This document shows, in pieces, positions 9,447-18,051 of a stretch of DNA of 64,000 bases (positions are counted from its first letter, which is position 1; every line of letters begins with the position of its first letter). A model generated the notes under the pieces. It ran no database searches. It was given only the letters and a program-made list of their open reading frames with translations, and had not been told where the DNA came from. A program made the position numbers and the translations under genes. The DNA lies in contig NZ_JANUGX010000009.1 in the NCBI RefSeq assembly GCF_024753245.1, positions 62,001 to 126,000 on the forward strand. Direction: 5' to 3'. This DNA comes from Massilia norwichensis. Its GTDB lineage: Bacteria > Pseudomonadota > Gammaproteobacteria > Burkholderiales > Burkholderiaceae_D.

Positions 9447-11120
9447 TTATTCGGCGCCCAGCCATTCCTTGATTACGTTCGCGACGATGCGCGGGTCATT
9501 CTGCGCCAGGCTCTTGGCCATTTCCAGGTTGCTCTTGTAGATGATGACCTGCTTCTCCTGTTCGGCTTCGTGCGCCGCATGCAGCTCCGCATCGGGATCG
9601 GGTTCCGGCTCCGGCTCCGGTTCGGGCGGCATCTCCACCGCCTTGTCGAACTGCTTCATCACCGGCTTGAGCAGCGGACGCAGGATGCGGTACCACAGGA
9701 AGGCGATGACCATGGCAATGAACAGGTACTTTGCGATGTCCTTCGCCAGCGGCAGGTTGTTCGGGTCCTTCCACCATTCCGGCTGCGCGTCGGCCGGCTT
9801 GTCGACGCCTTCGAACGGCGCGTTGGCCACGTTCAGGCTGTCGCCGCGGGCCTGGTTGAAGCCCATGGCCTGCTTGACCAGCTCGTTGATCTGCGCGATT
9901 TCGGCGGCGCCGAGCGGCTTGACGACCACCTTGCCGGTCTTCGGATCGATGCTGCGGCGGTAGTTGACCACCACGCCCACGGTCAGGCGCTTGATGCCGC
10001 CCATCGGCTTCTGCTCGAAGCGCACGGTCTTGTCGACTTCGTAATTGGTGGTCGCGTTCTTGCTGGTCGGCGCGGAGGGCGTGCCTGCCGCCTGCTGGCC
10101 GGCCGGCGCGCCGTCGACCGGTGCGGTGGCCGCGCCCGGCGGCTGGTTCGACAGCGCGCCCGGGATGCCCGACGGGTTCTGGCTGCCCGGACCGGTCGAC
10201 TCCGAAGTCTGCTGGCTGCGGATCGCCTGCGGTTCCGGCGGCGAGTTCGGCTTGTACATCTCGGCGGCGGTGTCGACCTGGGCGAAGTCCACTTCGGCGG
10301 TCGCCTCGGCGCGCACATTGTTCTGGCCGACGATCGGGGCGATGATCGACTCGACCTGCTTGACGATGTTCTGCTGCAGGGCTTCGACGTACTTCAGCTG
10401 GTTCGGGTCGAGCTGCCTGCCGTTGCGGGCAGAGGTGTCGGAGAGCAGGGTGCCGTTCTGGTCGACCACCGTCACGTTGGACGGGGTCAGTTCCGGCACC
10501 GACGATGCCACCAGGTGCACGATCGCGCTGACCTGGGCCTGGTCGAGGGCGCGGCCAGGCTGCAGGTTGAGCAGCACGGAAGCGGTCGGTTTCTGCTGGT
10601 CGCGCACGAACACGGACGGTTTCGGCAGGGCCAGGTGCACGCGCGCCGACGACACCGCCGATACCGCCTGGATCGAGTTGGCCAGTTCGCCTTCCAGCGA
10701 GCGCTGGTAGTTGACCTGTTCGACGAACTGCGAGGTGCCCAGCTTCTGGTTCTCGAGCAGCTCGAAGCCGACGTTGCCGGCGCGCGGCAGGCCCTGGGCG
10801 GCCAGCTTCAGGCGCACGCTGGGGACTTGTTCGGCCGGGATCAGGATTGCGGTGCCGCCTTCGGAAAACTTGTACTTGACCCCCATCTGGTCGAGCGAGG
10901 CGGTAATGGCGCCGCCGTCGCGGTCGCTGAAGTTCGAAAACAGGACCTTGTAGTCGGGCGCCGAGCTCCACAGCCAGAGCGCGGCAACGATCGCGACCGC
11001 GACCGCGGCGGCGGCGCCGGCGACGACACGCTTGCCCATCGGAGTTTCCCAATACTTCGGCTTGGGTTCGGCTCGGGCGCCGAGATCGTCGTCGAGAAGG
11101 GGTTCCGCTGCTGTTGCCAT
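9447..11120 (-). CDS. fliF: Flagellar MS-ring protein FliF
   Basis: FliF builds the MS ring, the first structure of the basal body. The 557-aa protein has two transmembrane helices (about 29-52 and 465-485), periplasmic ring-building domains between them (LQPGRALDQAQVSAIVHLV, LVASSVPEL), a Pro/Gly/Ser-rich insert at about 295-350, and a cytoplasmic tail that binds FliG. It is the first gene of the fliFGHIJK run and is divergent from fliE, with 215 bases between the two starts. Confidence 0.96.
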   Translation of the reverse strand: MATAAEPLLDDDLGARAEPKPKYWETPMGKRVVAGAAAAVAVAIVAALWLWSSAPDYKVLFSNFSDRDGGAITASLDQMGVKYKFSEGGTAILIPAEQVPSVRLKLAAQGLPRAGNVGFELLENQKLGTSQFVEQVNYQRSLEGELANSIQAVSAVSSARVHLALPKPSVFVRDQQKPTASVLLNLQPGRALDQAQVSAIVHLVASSVPELTPSNVTVVDQNGTLLSDTSARNGRQLDPNQLKYVEALQQNIVKQVESIIAPIVGQNNVRAEATAEVDFAQVDTAAEMYKPNSPPEPQAIRSQQTSESTGPGSQNPSGIPGALSNQPPGAATAPVDGAPAGQQAAGTPSAPTSKNATTNYEVDKTVRFEQKPMGGIKRLTVGVVVNYRRSIDPKTGKVVVKPLGAAEIAQINELVKQAMGFNQARGDSLNVANAPFEGVDKPADAQPEWWKDPNNLPLAKDIAKYLFIAMVIAFLWYRILRPLLKPVMKQFDKAVEMPPEPEPEPEPDPDAELHAAHEAEQEKQVIIYKSNLEMAKSLAQNDPRIVANVIKEWLGAE

Positions 11121-11274
11121 GGTGGGTGGTCGGGGATAAAGGGTAGTTGAACGCTATTATGAAGCCACAGGGCAACATTCAAACCCTCGAAAAAGGGGTT
11201 GTTTACGGCGCTGCTCGAAGGCAGCCCTTGCCGCGCCGCTGATATCCTGAAAGCCTGAATGAATATTTTCTTTT

Positions 11275-11313
11275 GGGGTCAGATCCCGGTTCACTCGAAT
11301 GGGCTCTGACCCC
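11275..11313. repeat. REP-like inverted repeat, copy A (upstream of fliE)
   Basis: The 13-base arms GGGGTCAGATCCC and GGGCTCTGACCCC are complementary except for one base and flank a 13-base loop. The element ends 22 bases before the fliE start codon, so it would lie in the 5' leader or promoter of fliE, within the fliF-fliE divergent region. The same core recurs at 36023-36079 and 36862-36912, and in degenerate form at 35698-35752. Confidence 0.85.
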
Positions 11314-11335
11314 AACTGACTGGAAAGAGGCGGAC

Positions 11336-11716
11336 ATGAATATCGGCGGAATCGACAGCAGCCGCATCGAGGCGATGATGGCGCAACTGAAGGCCGCGGC
11401 CGGCAAGCCGGCCATGCCGTCGGCGGCGTCCGCCCTGGCTTCCGGCGGCGTCGGCGGGATCGGCGGGATCGGCGTTCCGGAGTCTTCGTCGAAGGTCAGC
11501 TTTTCGGACGCGCTGAAAGCCCAGCTGGACAACGTCAGCAAGGTCCAGGACCAGGCCGAAGACATGGGCAAGAAGTTCGCCGCCGGCGACGATTCGGTCA
11601 GCCTGTCGGATACGATGATCGCGATGCAGAAGGCCAGCATCACCTTCCAGGCGACCGTGCAAGTGCGTAATAAACTGGTGTCGGCCTATCACGACATCAT
11701 GAACATGCAGGTGTGA
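11336..11716 (+). CDS. fliE: Flagellar hook-basal body complex protein FliE
   Basis: FliE is the adaptor between the MS ring and the rod and one of the first exported substrates. The 126-aa product has a Gly/Ala-rich N-terminal half and the conserved C-terminal helix with MIAMQKASITFQATVQVRNK and the ending AYHDIMNMQV. ATG at 11336 (MNIGGIDSSRIEAMM) follows the RBS-like GAAAGAGG. The frame is open further upstream, but that part lies in the REP-like repeat and is not expected to be translated. Confidence 0.95.
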   Translation: MNIGGIDSSRIEAMMAQLKAAAGKPAMPSAASALASGGVGGIGGIGVPESSSKVSFSDALKAQLDNVSKVQDQAEDMGKKFAAGDDSVSLSDTMIAMQKASITFQATVQVRNKLVSAYHDIMNMQV

Positions 11717-11743
11717 GCGCCGCTCGGGCGCTGGTGGCTGGGC

Positions 11744-12505
11744 CTATGCCAGCCCCGCCAGGCGGGCGTTGCGTTCGCGTTCCAGCCTGGTGATGTAGCG
11801 CTGCACCGCGCTCAGGCTGGCGTGTGGCATGTCGATGAACTGCATTCCCAGCCGGCGGTTGGTCTTGTTGTTCAGTAGCGGCACATCAAGGGCATAGCGG
11901 ATCTGGAGCGAACCCGTCACCGGGCCGATGTCGGGCAACCCGATCACGCAGTTGTCGAAGGTCTGGCCGATGGTCGTTCCCAGCAGGCCCATATTGTCGA
12001 GAAGCGCGATGCCGCCGCAGCTGATGTCGGCCAGGGGCAGCAGCGCGTGGTCTTCGCTTTCGCCTTGTCCGGCCGGCAGCGGTATCGTGGCCAGGACCGG
12101 ATGGGTGACCGGCGTCGTCATGCGGTAGAACTCCCTGCGCTGCAGGCGGACCAGGCTGGCCGGGAAGGTGGCGCGCAGGGCGGTCGAGCCATCGAAGGTG
12201 GTTTCGCTGATGCCTTCCACGGTGAAGAAAATGCGGATATTGTCGAGCGAGGTCTCGCACCTTGCCTTGCCGGCGGCGAGAATGCGTTCGTTCTGTTCGC
12301 GGCTCACCGAGCGGTCCAGGACGATCGTGCCGGTATCCGTGGCGACGTGCAGTAACGAGGTCAGGCAGCTGTGTGCTTCGCCCTTGATCGCCAGGCGGAT
12401 CAATTGCTTCTTTTCGAACAGTTGCCGCATCAACGCTGCGATCTCCCTGCGCGAGTGGATTTCATAGTCGCGCCAGTTCAACTCGGCATCGGAAATTGCT
12501 TGCAT
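11744..12505 (-). CDS. YcgR-type flagellar brake protein, PilZ domain (copy 1)
   Basis: This 253-aa protein has the two-domain YcgR layout: an N-terminal YcgR domain (about 10-115) and a C-terminal PilZ domain (about 118-245). The c-di-GMP-binding residues are present: R124-E-F-Y-R128 (RxxxR) and D160-I-S162-C-G-G165 (DxSxxG). Proteins of this kind slow the motor when c-di-GMP rises. It is clearly paralogous to the gene at 13551-14309 (shared NW-DYE-SRREI start and QRYITxLxRExNARxAGL end). The start at 12505 is chosen by alignment with that paralogue; ATG at 12523 is also possible. Confidence 0.85.
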   Translation of the reverse strand: MQAISDAELNWRDYEIHSRREIAALMRQLFEKKQLIRLAIKGEAHSCLTSLLHVATDTGTIVLDRSVSREQNERILAAGKARCETSLDNIRIFFTVEGISETTFDGSTALRATFPASLVRLQRREFYRMTTPVTHPVLATIPLPAGQGESEDHALLPLADISCGGIALLDNMGLLGTTIGQTFDNCVIGLPDIGPVTGSLQIRYALDVPLLNNKTNRRLGMQFIDMPHASLSAVQRYITRLERERNARLAGLA

Positions 12506-12648
12506 TTTTAAATGCGGTCCCATAAGTACGTGTGAGTATATTATGCGACACAAATCGATATTCAAAACGACGAATAACATGGTGCTTCCAGCACTCTTCC
12601 TCAGCAGTATTGCGTTAGCGCAGTAGTTATGACACTATCGGCAACTCC

Positions 12649-13530
12649 ATGGCCAAATTCATTTATCTCTCCGAACAAGAATTGAAGGTCGGGACGCCGT
12701 TGCCCTGGCCGATCTACCTGCGCTCGGGTGAACTGCTGGCACCGCAAGGTTTTGTGATCGACAGTCCGGCGGTGCGTAACCGCCTGCTGGACAAACGTCC
12801 CGTCCGCGCCGCCTTGCCGGGAGATCGGAGCATTGCTGCGACGCTGGTCGATGGGGAAGACGCGATGGCGCGCCAGCTGCGCGATCCGCTCATTCACCTG
12901 AAGCACAATGCCGAAGGAACGACGCTGACCTACAAGTTGCCGGGCGATTTCGAGCCGCGCAACGAGCAGGTCGAATTCATCGGCCGCATCCCGCAACAGG
13001 CCCTGATCGTCTCTGCGCCCCTCCTGCGCCTGGGAAGCGGCCAGGTCTGGAACGACTTCGAAGGTTTGCCGATCGCGGTACAGGTCATCTTCGGACGCAA
13101 CCTGTGCGTCTTCAAGACTTCGCTGATGCGTTATGCCTCCTTGCCGAGTCCTCACATGTTCCTGCGTTATCCGACGGAAGCGGTCACCAAGCCCTTCCGC
13201 CAGGCGCTGCGGGTCGACACCCGCATCCCGGTCGTGCTGGCTGTCGAGGATGATCATACGATTCCGGCGGTGATCATGAATCTGTCGGGCAGCGGTTGCG
13301 CGATCGCGACCAACTTCGTGCTCGGCCAGGCCGGAACCCGGATGAAGGCATCGTTCCGGCTCAAGATCGCCCAGCAGAACCATCTGTTGACGGTGGCATG
13401 CACGATCCGCAGCGTCAAGGGCAAGCTTTCGCAACAGATGCGCTATGGAATCGAGTTCGACGGCAGCAACGACGCTGCGACCATGCTGACCATCAAGTCC
13501 TTCGTCTACGAGCACCTGGCCGAGCGCTGA
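12649..13530 (+). CDS. PilZ-domain protein with atypical N-terminal domain
   Basis: This 293-aa protein is transcribed opposite to its two YcgR-like neighbours. Residues 1-60 (LKVGTPLPWPIYLRSGELLAP) resemble the short beta-rich domain often found before c-di-GMP output modules. A divergent middle (70-175) is followed by a PilZ domain (about 180-290) with R188-V-D-T-R192 and N211-L-S213-G-S-G216, so c-di-GMP binding is likely intact. There is no membrane segment or signal peptide. The role in motility is inferred from position between fliE and the late flagellar genes. Confidence 0.8.
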   Translation: MAKFIYLSEQELKVGTPLPWPIYLRSGELLAPQGFVIDSPAVRNRLLDKRPVRAALPGDRSIAATLVDGEDAMARQLRDPLIHLKHNAEGTTLTYKLPGDFEPRNEQVEFIGRIPQQALIVSAPLLRLGSGQVWNDFEGLPIAVQVIFGRNLCVFKTSLMRYASLPSPHMFLRYPTEAVTKPFRQALRVDTRIPVVLAVEDDHTIPAVIMNLSGSGCAIATNFVLGQAGTRMKASFRLKIAQQNHLLTVACTIRSVKGKLSQQMRYGIEFDGSNDAATMLTIKSFVYEHLAER

Positions 13531-13550
13531 CCGCCGCGGCGGCCGGCGCC

Positions 13551-14309
13551 TCAGACCAGTCCGGCCATGCGCGCGTTCTGCTCGCGCTGGAGCTTGGTGA
13601 TATAGCGCTGCACCTTGGCAAGGTTGGCGGGCGATATATCGACGAACTGGCAGCCCAGACGGTGGTTCGGCTTATTGTGGAGCAGCGTCATGTCGACCGA
13701 GTTACGGATCTGCAGGGAGGTCGTGACCGGTCCGAACTCGGGCAGCTCGATACGGCAATCCGGCAGGACCAGGCCGATCTGGTTGTTGAGCTGGCGCTTG
13801 TTGTCGAGGATCGCGATGCCGCCGCAACTGAGGTCGGCCAACGGCAAGGTCAGGGGAGCGGTTTCCCCGTTGCCCGCGACCGGCAACACGACCCGCACCG
13901 GATTGCTGAGCGGGGTCGGGATGCGGTAGTACTCACGACGCTGCAGGCGGATCAGGGTTTCGGGAACCGGGGCCTGCAAGGCCGTGCCGTTTTCATAGGC
14001 GGTCTCGCGCAGGTTCCGGACGCTGAACAGGATACGGATCTTGTCCAGTGAAGTCTCGCAATCGATGCCGCCGGCGGCCAGGATGCGGTGGTGCTGCTCG
14101 GCGTCGACCGAGCGGTCGAACGTCATCGTATTGCTGTCCGGATCGATTGCCAACAGCGAGGTAATGCAGGAATCGGACGTGCCCGACACGATCATCCTGA
14201 CCAGCTGGCGCTGTTCGCTGATGCGGCGCATCAGGGCAAGGATCTCCCTGCGCGACTCGACTTCGTAGTCGTGCCAGTTTTCCGGTTCCATCTTGTTCAT
14301 CGATTGCAT
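13551..14309 (-). CDS. YcgR-type flagellar brake protein, PilZ domain (copy 2)
   Basis: This 252-aa protein is a paralogue of the product of 11744-12505 with the same YcgR-PilZ layout. Binding residues R125-E-Y-Y-R129 and D159-L-S161-C-G-G164 are conserved. The ATG at 14309 has a good RBS (GGAAG, five bases upstream) and lies inside the 3' end of the FlhB-like gene. A second ATG at 14300 overlaps that gene's stop as ATGA and would shorten the protein by three residues. Co-transcription with the fliS-fliT-fliK2-fhlB genes on the same strand is likely. Confidence 0.85.
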   Translation of the reverse strand: MQSMNKMEPENWHDYEVESRREILALMRRISEQRQLVRMIVSGTSDSCITSLLAIDPDSNTMTFDRSVDAEQHHRILAAGGIDCETSLDKIRILFSVRNLRETAYENGTALQAPVPETLIRLQRREYYRIPTPLSNPVRVVLPVAGNGETAPLTLPLADLSCGGIAILDNKRQLNNQIGLVLPDCRIELPEFGPVTTSLQIRNSVDMTLLHNKPNHRLGCQFVDISPANLAKVQRYITKLQREQNARMAGLV

Positions 14310-14653
14310 TGACTTCCGCCGTCGTTCGTTGAGGTGAGTTGCATTGCTGCGACCGGCGGGCCAGGAAGTGGAGTTCCAGCTTGTTGCGCAGCCTCAATAT
14401 GATATAGCCATGCCAACAGTTCCGCAATCGCGCGGTAAAGGGCGGGCGGGATGCGGCTGTCGAGATCGACCTGCATCAGCAGCGCCACCAGTTCCGCCGA
14501 TTCGTGCACGAAGACCCCGGCCGCGCGCGCGCGCTCGATGATCTGTTCCGCTACCATGCCCTGTCCTTTCGCCACCACGCGTGGCGCGGCGTCGCCGGCC
14601 TGGTAGGCCAGCGCGGCGGCCGATTGGCGTTTGCCCGGAGTGGTATCAGTCAT
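14297..14653 (-). CDS. FlhB C-terminal domain homologue (FhlB-type export switch protein)
   Basis: This 118-aa protein lacks the membrane part of FlhB but resembles its cytoplasmic tail: AAALAYQAGDAAPRVVAKG, then AEQIIERARAAGVFVHES and IPPALYRAIAELLAWLY. The Asn-Pro-Thr-His self-cleavage site of FlhB is not present, as expected since homologues of this type begin after it. It starts within the 3' end of the fliK-like gene (8-base overlap), an arrangement suggesting joint action in export specificity. Its exact role in this lineage is unknown. Confidence 0.8.
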   Translation of the reverse strand: MTDTTPGKRQSAAALAYQAGDAAPRVVAKGQGMVAEQIIERARAAGVFVHESAELVALLMQVDLDSRIPPALYRAIAELLAWLYHIEAAQQAGTPLPGPPVAAMQLTSTNDGGSQCNR

Positions 14654-15698
14654 CCGCGTCCGTGCCGGTGGCAACCGCGAAGCCGGCCAGCGGAATGCCG
14701 GCCGCCGCCAGCGCCTCCGCCAGTCGGGGCGCATGCGTGCGCAGCAGGGACGTGGCGCCGTCGCCGGCGGTGAGGGAGACCGACAGCGTCTCGCCGCGCA
14801 GGACGAGCCTGGCCTCGAGTTCGCCGAGGTGGGCGAAACGCAGGCGCAACCCGCTCTGCCATGCCGGCTCGGGCGTGTCCGGTCCGGCATCCTGGTCGCG
14901 CGGCGGAGCGTCGCGGCCGATCCGCCATTCGAGCGGCAGGCCGGCTGTCAGCTGTCCTTGCCAGACGAGTTGCTGGTGTTCCTGAAGCGCCAGTTGCGGC
15001 GCGAGGTAGTTCGCAGCCGCGGCCTGGTCGGCGGGAGGGTGGCGCATCTGCGGCTCGGCGCCCAGGCTGTCCAGGCTACGCGCGCCGCCGGCCCATGCGG
15101 CCACGTGGGATTCGTAGAACAGGCCGCTGGACTCGAGCGCCTGGCGCAGGGCGGGCGCCAGGTCGCGTGCTGCCACCGCCTGGCCCGGCAGCAATGGGGC
15201 TGTGGCATGTACGACCGGTGCGCCGCCGGCCTGCGCGAGGGCGGCGCCGAGCAGGCGCGCGGCTGGGCTCAGCTCGCTGGTGACGCCGGGAGGCAACGCT
15301 GCATCCGCCATGGCGGACGGCGCCGATGCCGGCGGCGTGGCCGCGGCGGCGATGGTGGCCATGCCGCTCTTCGGGTCGGCACTCGCGTACAGCAGCCGCG
15401 GCGCCCCTGCGTCACCTTCGGCAAGCTGGAAGGTGGGGCGCGGATAGGCGCTCATCACGGTCAGCGGCAGCTCGGTGCCGGGCAGGGCAGTGGCCGGCAG
15501 CTGCATGCGCGCGGGAATGCCTGCCACCTCCACCAGCGAACTGCCGTCCGCCAGGCGCGCCAGCACTTGCACCGGCACTTTGGCGCCGAGCATGGTCTGC
15601 AGTGCGCGCTGGAAGGCTTGCTGGCGCGGGTCGCCGAGCGTCGCGCCGGCGGTGACGGCGGCTGGCGCGGCGACGCCGGGCAGGTCGAAACGGGCCAC
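14646..15698 (-). CDS. Second FliK-like hook-length control domain protein
   Basis: This 350-aa protein has an Ala/Pro-rich body and a C-terminal segment (about 260-345) resembling the FliK Flg_hook domain: LRFAHLGELEARLVLRGETL, SVSLTAGDGATSLL and RLAEALAAAGIPLAGF. It is distinct from the classical fliK at 4578-5828 and has no close sequence match to it outside this fold. The start is GTG at 15698, 11 bases after the fliT stop, since no ATG is available nearby. Position between fliT and the FlhB-tail gene suggests an export-related function. Confidence 0.75.
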   Translation of the reverse strand: MARFDLPGVAAPAAVTAGATLGDPRQQAFQRALQTMLGAKVPVQVLARLADGSSLVEVAGIPARMQLPATALPGTELPLTVMSAYPRPTFQLAEGDAGAPRLLYASADPKSGMATIAAAATPPASAPSAMADAALPPGVTSELSPAARLLGAALAQAGGAPVVHATAPLLPGQAVAARDLAPALRQALESSGLFYESHVAAWAGGARSLDSLGAEPQMRHPPADQAAAANYLAPQLALQEHQQLVWQGQLTAGLPLEWRIGRDAPPRDQDAGPDTPEPAWQSGLRLRFAHLGELEARLVLRGETLSVSLTAGDGATSLLRTHAPRLAEALAAAGIPLAGFAVATGTDADD

Positions 15699-15709
15699 GT
15701 CGGCCGGCG

Positions 15710-16042
15710 TCAGACGGCGCCGTAGGCGCTGGCCAGGCGGCTCTGGGCGCGCGTATTGCCGATCAGGGCGGACAGCTGGGCCATCCAGGGCATCGTCAGG
15801 TCACGGATCGCGCGGTCGTCGGTCAGGATATTGCGGATGAGTGCGATCTTCCTGGTGCGCGCCGGACCGTGCATGGCAACCGTTGCTTCGTGTGCCTGCA
15901 GTATGCGCAGTTGGGCTGCGCAGTCGCGTTCCAGTTCGGTAAGACGGTCCCAGTCGCCGTCGCGCGCGGCGGCCAGCATGGCGGTGCTCAGTTGTGCCAT
16001 CGATTCGTAGATGACAAGTACTTGTTCGGTCGTCGTCAGCAT
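15710..16042 (-). CDS. fliT: Flagellar export chaperone FliT-like protein
   Basis: FliT binds the cap protein FliD and, in some bacteria, the master regulator FlhDC. The 110-aa helical product (MLTTTEQVLVIYESMAQLST, DWDRLTELERDCAAQL) has the size and the aromatic/acidic N-terminal helix of FliT. Sequence conservation in this family is low, so position directly downstream of fliS is important evidence. ATG at 16042 lies 11 bases after the fliS stop. Confidence 0.8.
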   Translation of the reverse strand: MLTTTEQVLVIYESMAQLSTAMLAAARDGDWDRLTELERDCAAQLRILQAHEATVAMHGPARTRKIALIRNILTDDRAIRDLTMPWMAQLSALIGNTRAQSRLASAYGAV

Positions 16043-16053
16043 GCCATGTCCAT

Positions 16054-16482
16054 TCAAATTGCCGAAGCCATGCGCGGCTGGGCCGGACGGGCATCCGGAT
16101 CGATCGCCTCCCAAGCACTCTTGAGTTCGGTCAGCAGGCGTTGCACTTCCTCAATCAGCGCCGGCTGGTTGTTCAGGTTGGCCTGCAGGAGCCGGCTGCT
16201 CATGTATTCATACAGGGCGTCCAGGCTGAGTGCGATCTCGCCGCCGACATTCTTGTCCAGGCTGGCGCGCAGGCCGTTGTCGATGATACTGATCGCCTTC
16301 GAGATCGCCTTGCCCTTGGCGGCGATGTTCTTCGCCTTCATCTGCACCAGCGCGGTCGACAGAGCGACCAGTGCGCCATCGAACAGCATGGCGATCAATT
16401 TGTGGGGGCTGGCCGCCATCACGCCGGTTTCCACGCCCACGTTGGCGTACGCGTTGGCGCCGCTGCGCATTGAACCAAACAT
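16054..16482 (-). CDS. fliS: Flagellin export chaperone FliS
   Basis: FliS holds newly made flagellin unfolded and prevents early polymerisation. The 142-aa helical-bundle protein has the conserved ANAYANVGVETGVMAASPHKL near the N-terminus (residues 9-29), the LIAMLFDGAL helix, and DALYEYMSSRLLQANL. A basic-to-polar tail follows. It lies 29 bases after fliD on the same strand, the usual fliD-fliS-fliT order. Confidence 0.95.
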   Translation of the reverse strand: MFGSMRSGANAYANVGVETGVMAASPHKLIAMLFDGALVALSTALVQMKAKNIAAKGKAISKAISIIDNGLRASLDKNVGGEIALSLDALYEYMSSRLLQANLNNQPALIEEVQRLLTELKSAWEAIDPDARPAQPRMASAI

Positions 16483-16511
16483 ATCGAATTTCCTTTTGTT
16501 GTCTATGAGGG

Positions 16512-17942
16512 CTAGCTGTTGTTCGTCAGGCTGGCCAGTTGTTGCATCAGGTAGTTGCTGGTGCTGCTCATGCTGGCCATCAGCTGGTCCAGCGCCGAAA
16601 ACTGGGCGCGATAGCGGGCCTCGGTCGCGTCCAGGCGCGTATTCAGGGCGGTGCGCTGCTTTTCCAGGTCCTTGATCGAGGCGTTGAAACTGTTCGTGTG
16701 GGTCGGCAGCGTGCCTACCGGGCTGAGGATGCGGCCGATCGCCGCATCGATCTGGGCGCCGAATCCCTTGTTGGTGCCGCGGCTGGCGAACAGCGCGCTC
16801 AGGTCCTTGTTGGGGTCGCTCAGCGCGCTGGTGAGCTTGGCCGAGTCGATCGCCAGGGTGCCGTCGCGCTGCGAGGTGATGCCGATGTCCGGCAAGGTGG
16901 CGGACCCGCGCGCGGCGCCCTTGATGGCGCCGCCCAGGATGCCGCGCAGCTGCGCCTGGATCGCGCGCACCGTGCTGTCGCCATTCAGGGTGCCGGCCTT
17001 GCCGGTCGCGGCATCGTAGGAGGTGGCATCGGCCATCATCTTGCTGACGTTGTTATAAGCCGTGACGAAGCCTTCGATCGCCGTGCGGATGGCCGCGGTA
17101 TCCTGGTCGAGCGAGAGCCTGGTGCTGACGCCGTCCGCGGTCGTATGGCTGAGATTGAGGGTGACGCCCTGGATGGCGTCGGTGATGGTATTGCCCGGCT
17201 TGTAGATGTCGACCGAATCGACCACGATATGGGCGTCGGCCGCGGCCACCGTCTGCTTCATGTTCGGGCCGCCGGCGCCGTCGAAGGTGAGCGCCGCCAG
17301 CGACGCCGAGGCCGGTGGATCCTGGTCCGCGGGGAGCGTGATCTGCATCGCGCTGCTCTCGCCGGTTGCCTTCGAGGTCAGCGACAGGTAATTGTTCTTG
17401 CCATCGTTGATGATGCTGGCCGTCACGCCGGCATTCGATGCATTGATCGCATCGCGCACGCCGGCCAGGGTGTTGTTGCTGCTGTCGATGGTAATGTCGA
17501 CGGGAGTCCTGGTCGCATCGGCTGCGAAGCTGCCGCTGGCGTAGCTGCCGAGCGCGATTCTGAGCTTGCCGGTGCCGACCGCGTCGGTGGTGGCGGCGTA
17601 GCCGGTGCCGCTGACCAGTTTCTGGGCCTGCGCCAGGCTCTTGACTTCGATGTCGTAGCTGCCGGCCACGGCGCCGCTACCGGCGCTGGCGCTCATGACG
17701 GTGGCGTCGGCAACGCTGGTCTTCAGCGGCGACATCTGGGCCGGCGTACTCAGCGCCTTGGCGGCGGTCTGGAAATCGGCCAGTGCAGACTTGAGCGTGC
17801 CGAACGCGGACAGCTTGGCCTGGTAGCTGGCTTCCTTCTTGTCGATATTGGTCAGCGGCTGGCGCTCGACCTCCATCAACTTGGTGACCAGCGCGTCCAC
17901 ATCCAGCCCGGACCCGATGCCTGCGGAACTGATGGTTGTCAT
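16512..17942 (-). CDS. fliD: Flagellar filament cap protein FliD (HAP2)
   Basis: FliD forms the pentameric or hexameric cap that inserts flagellin at the filament tip. The 476-aa protein starts MTTISSAGIGSGLDVDALV, the family signature, and has coiled-coil termini (ERQPLTNIDKKEASYQAKLS near 27-46; RYRAQFSALDQLMASM near the C-terminus). ATG at 17942 is preceded by a strong GGAGGAAAT ribosome-binding site; an in-frame start 24 bases upstream would mask it. A possible promoter lies at 17965-17991. Confidence 0.95.
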   Translation of the reverse strand: MTTISSAGIGSGLDVDALVTKLMEVERQPLTNIDKKEASYQAKLSAFGTLKSALADFQTAAKALSTPAQMSPLKTSVADATVMSASAGSGAVAGSYDIEVKSLAQAQKLVSGTGYAATTDAVGTGKLRIALGSYASGSFAADATRTPVDITIDSSNNTLAGVRDAINASNAGVTASIINDGKNNYLSLTSKATGESSAMQITLPADQDPPASASLAALTFDGAGGPNMKQTVAAADAHIVVDSVDIYKPGNTITDAIQGVTLNLSHTTADGVSTRLSLDQDTAAIRTAIEGFVTAYNNVSKMMADATSYDAATGKAGTLNGDSTVRAIQAQLRGILGGAIKGAARGSATLPDIGITSQRDGTLAIDSAKLTSALSDPNKDLSALFASRGTNKGFGAQIDAAIGRILSPVGTLPTHTNSFNASIKDLEKQRTALNTRLDATEARYRAQFSALDQLMASMSSTSNYLMQQLASLTNNS

Positions 17943-17964
17943 GAATTTCCTCCAACGAGAGAGC

Positions 17965-17991
17965 ACTATACCGCGCCGCCTGCCGGGTCAA
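17965..17991 (-). promoter_or_regulatory. Possible sigma-70-type promoter for fliD
   Basis: On the minus strand, TTGACC (17986-17991) and TATAGT (17965-17970) form good -35 and -10 boxes. The spacer is only 15 bases; shifting the -35 box one base gives TTTGAC with 16. The -10 box is 23 bases upstream of the fliD start codon. No sigma-28-like sequence was seen here, so fliD may also depend on other signals. Confidence 0.4.
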
Positions 17992-18051
17992 ATCATCCTT
18001 CAGAGCCAGTTTTTCCAGCCAATTCGGATCTCGGCATGGACGAGCGCGGCC

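Noticed and set aside
11273-11335. An upstream start of fliE within the REP-like repeat
   Set aside because: The extra 21 residues come from the palindrome and are not conserved; ATG at 11336 has an RBS.
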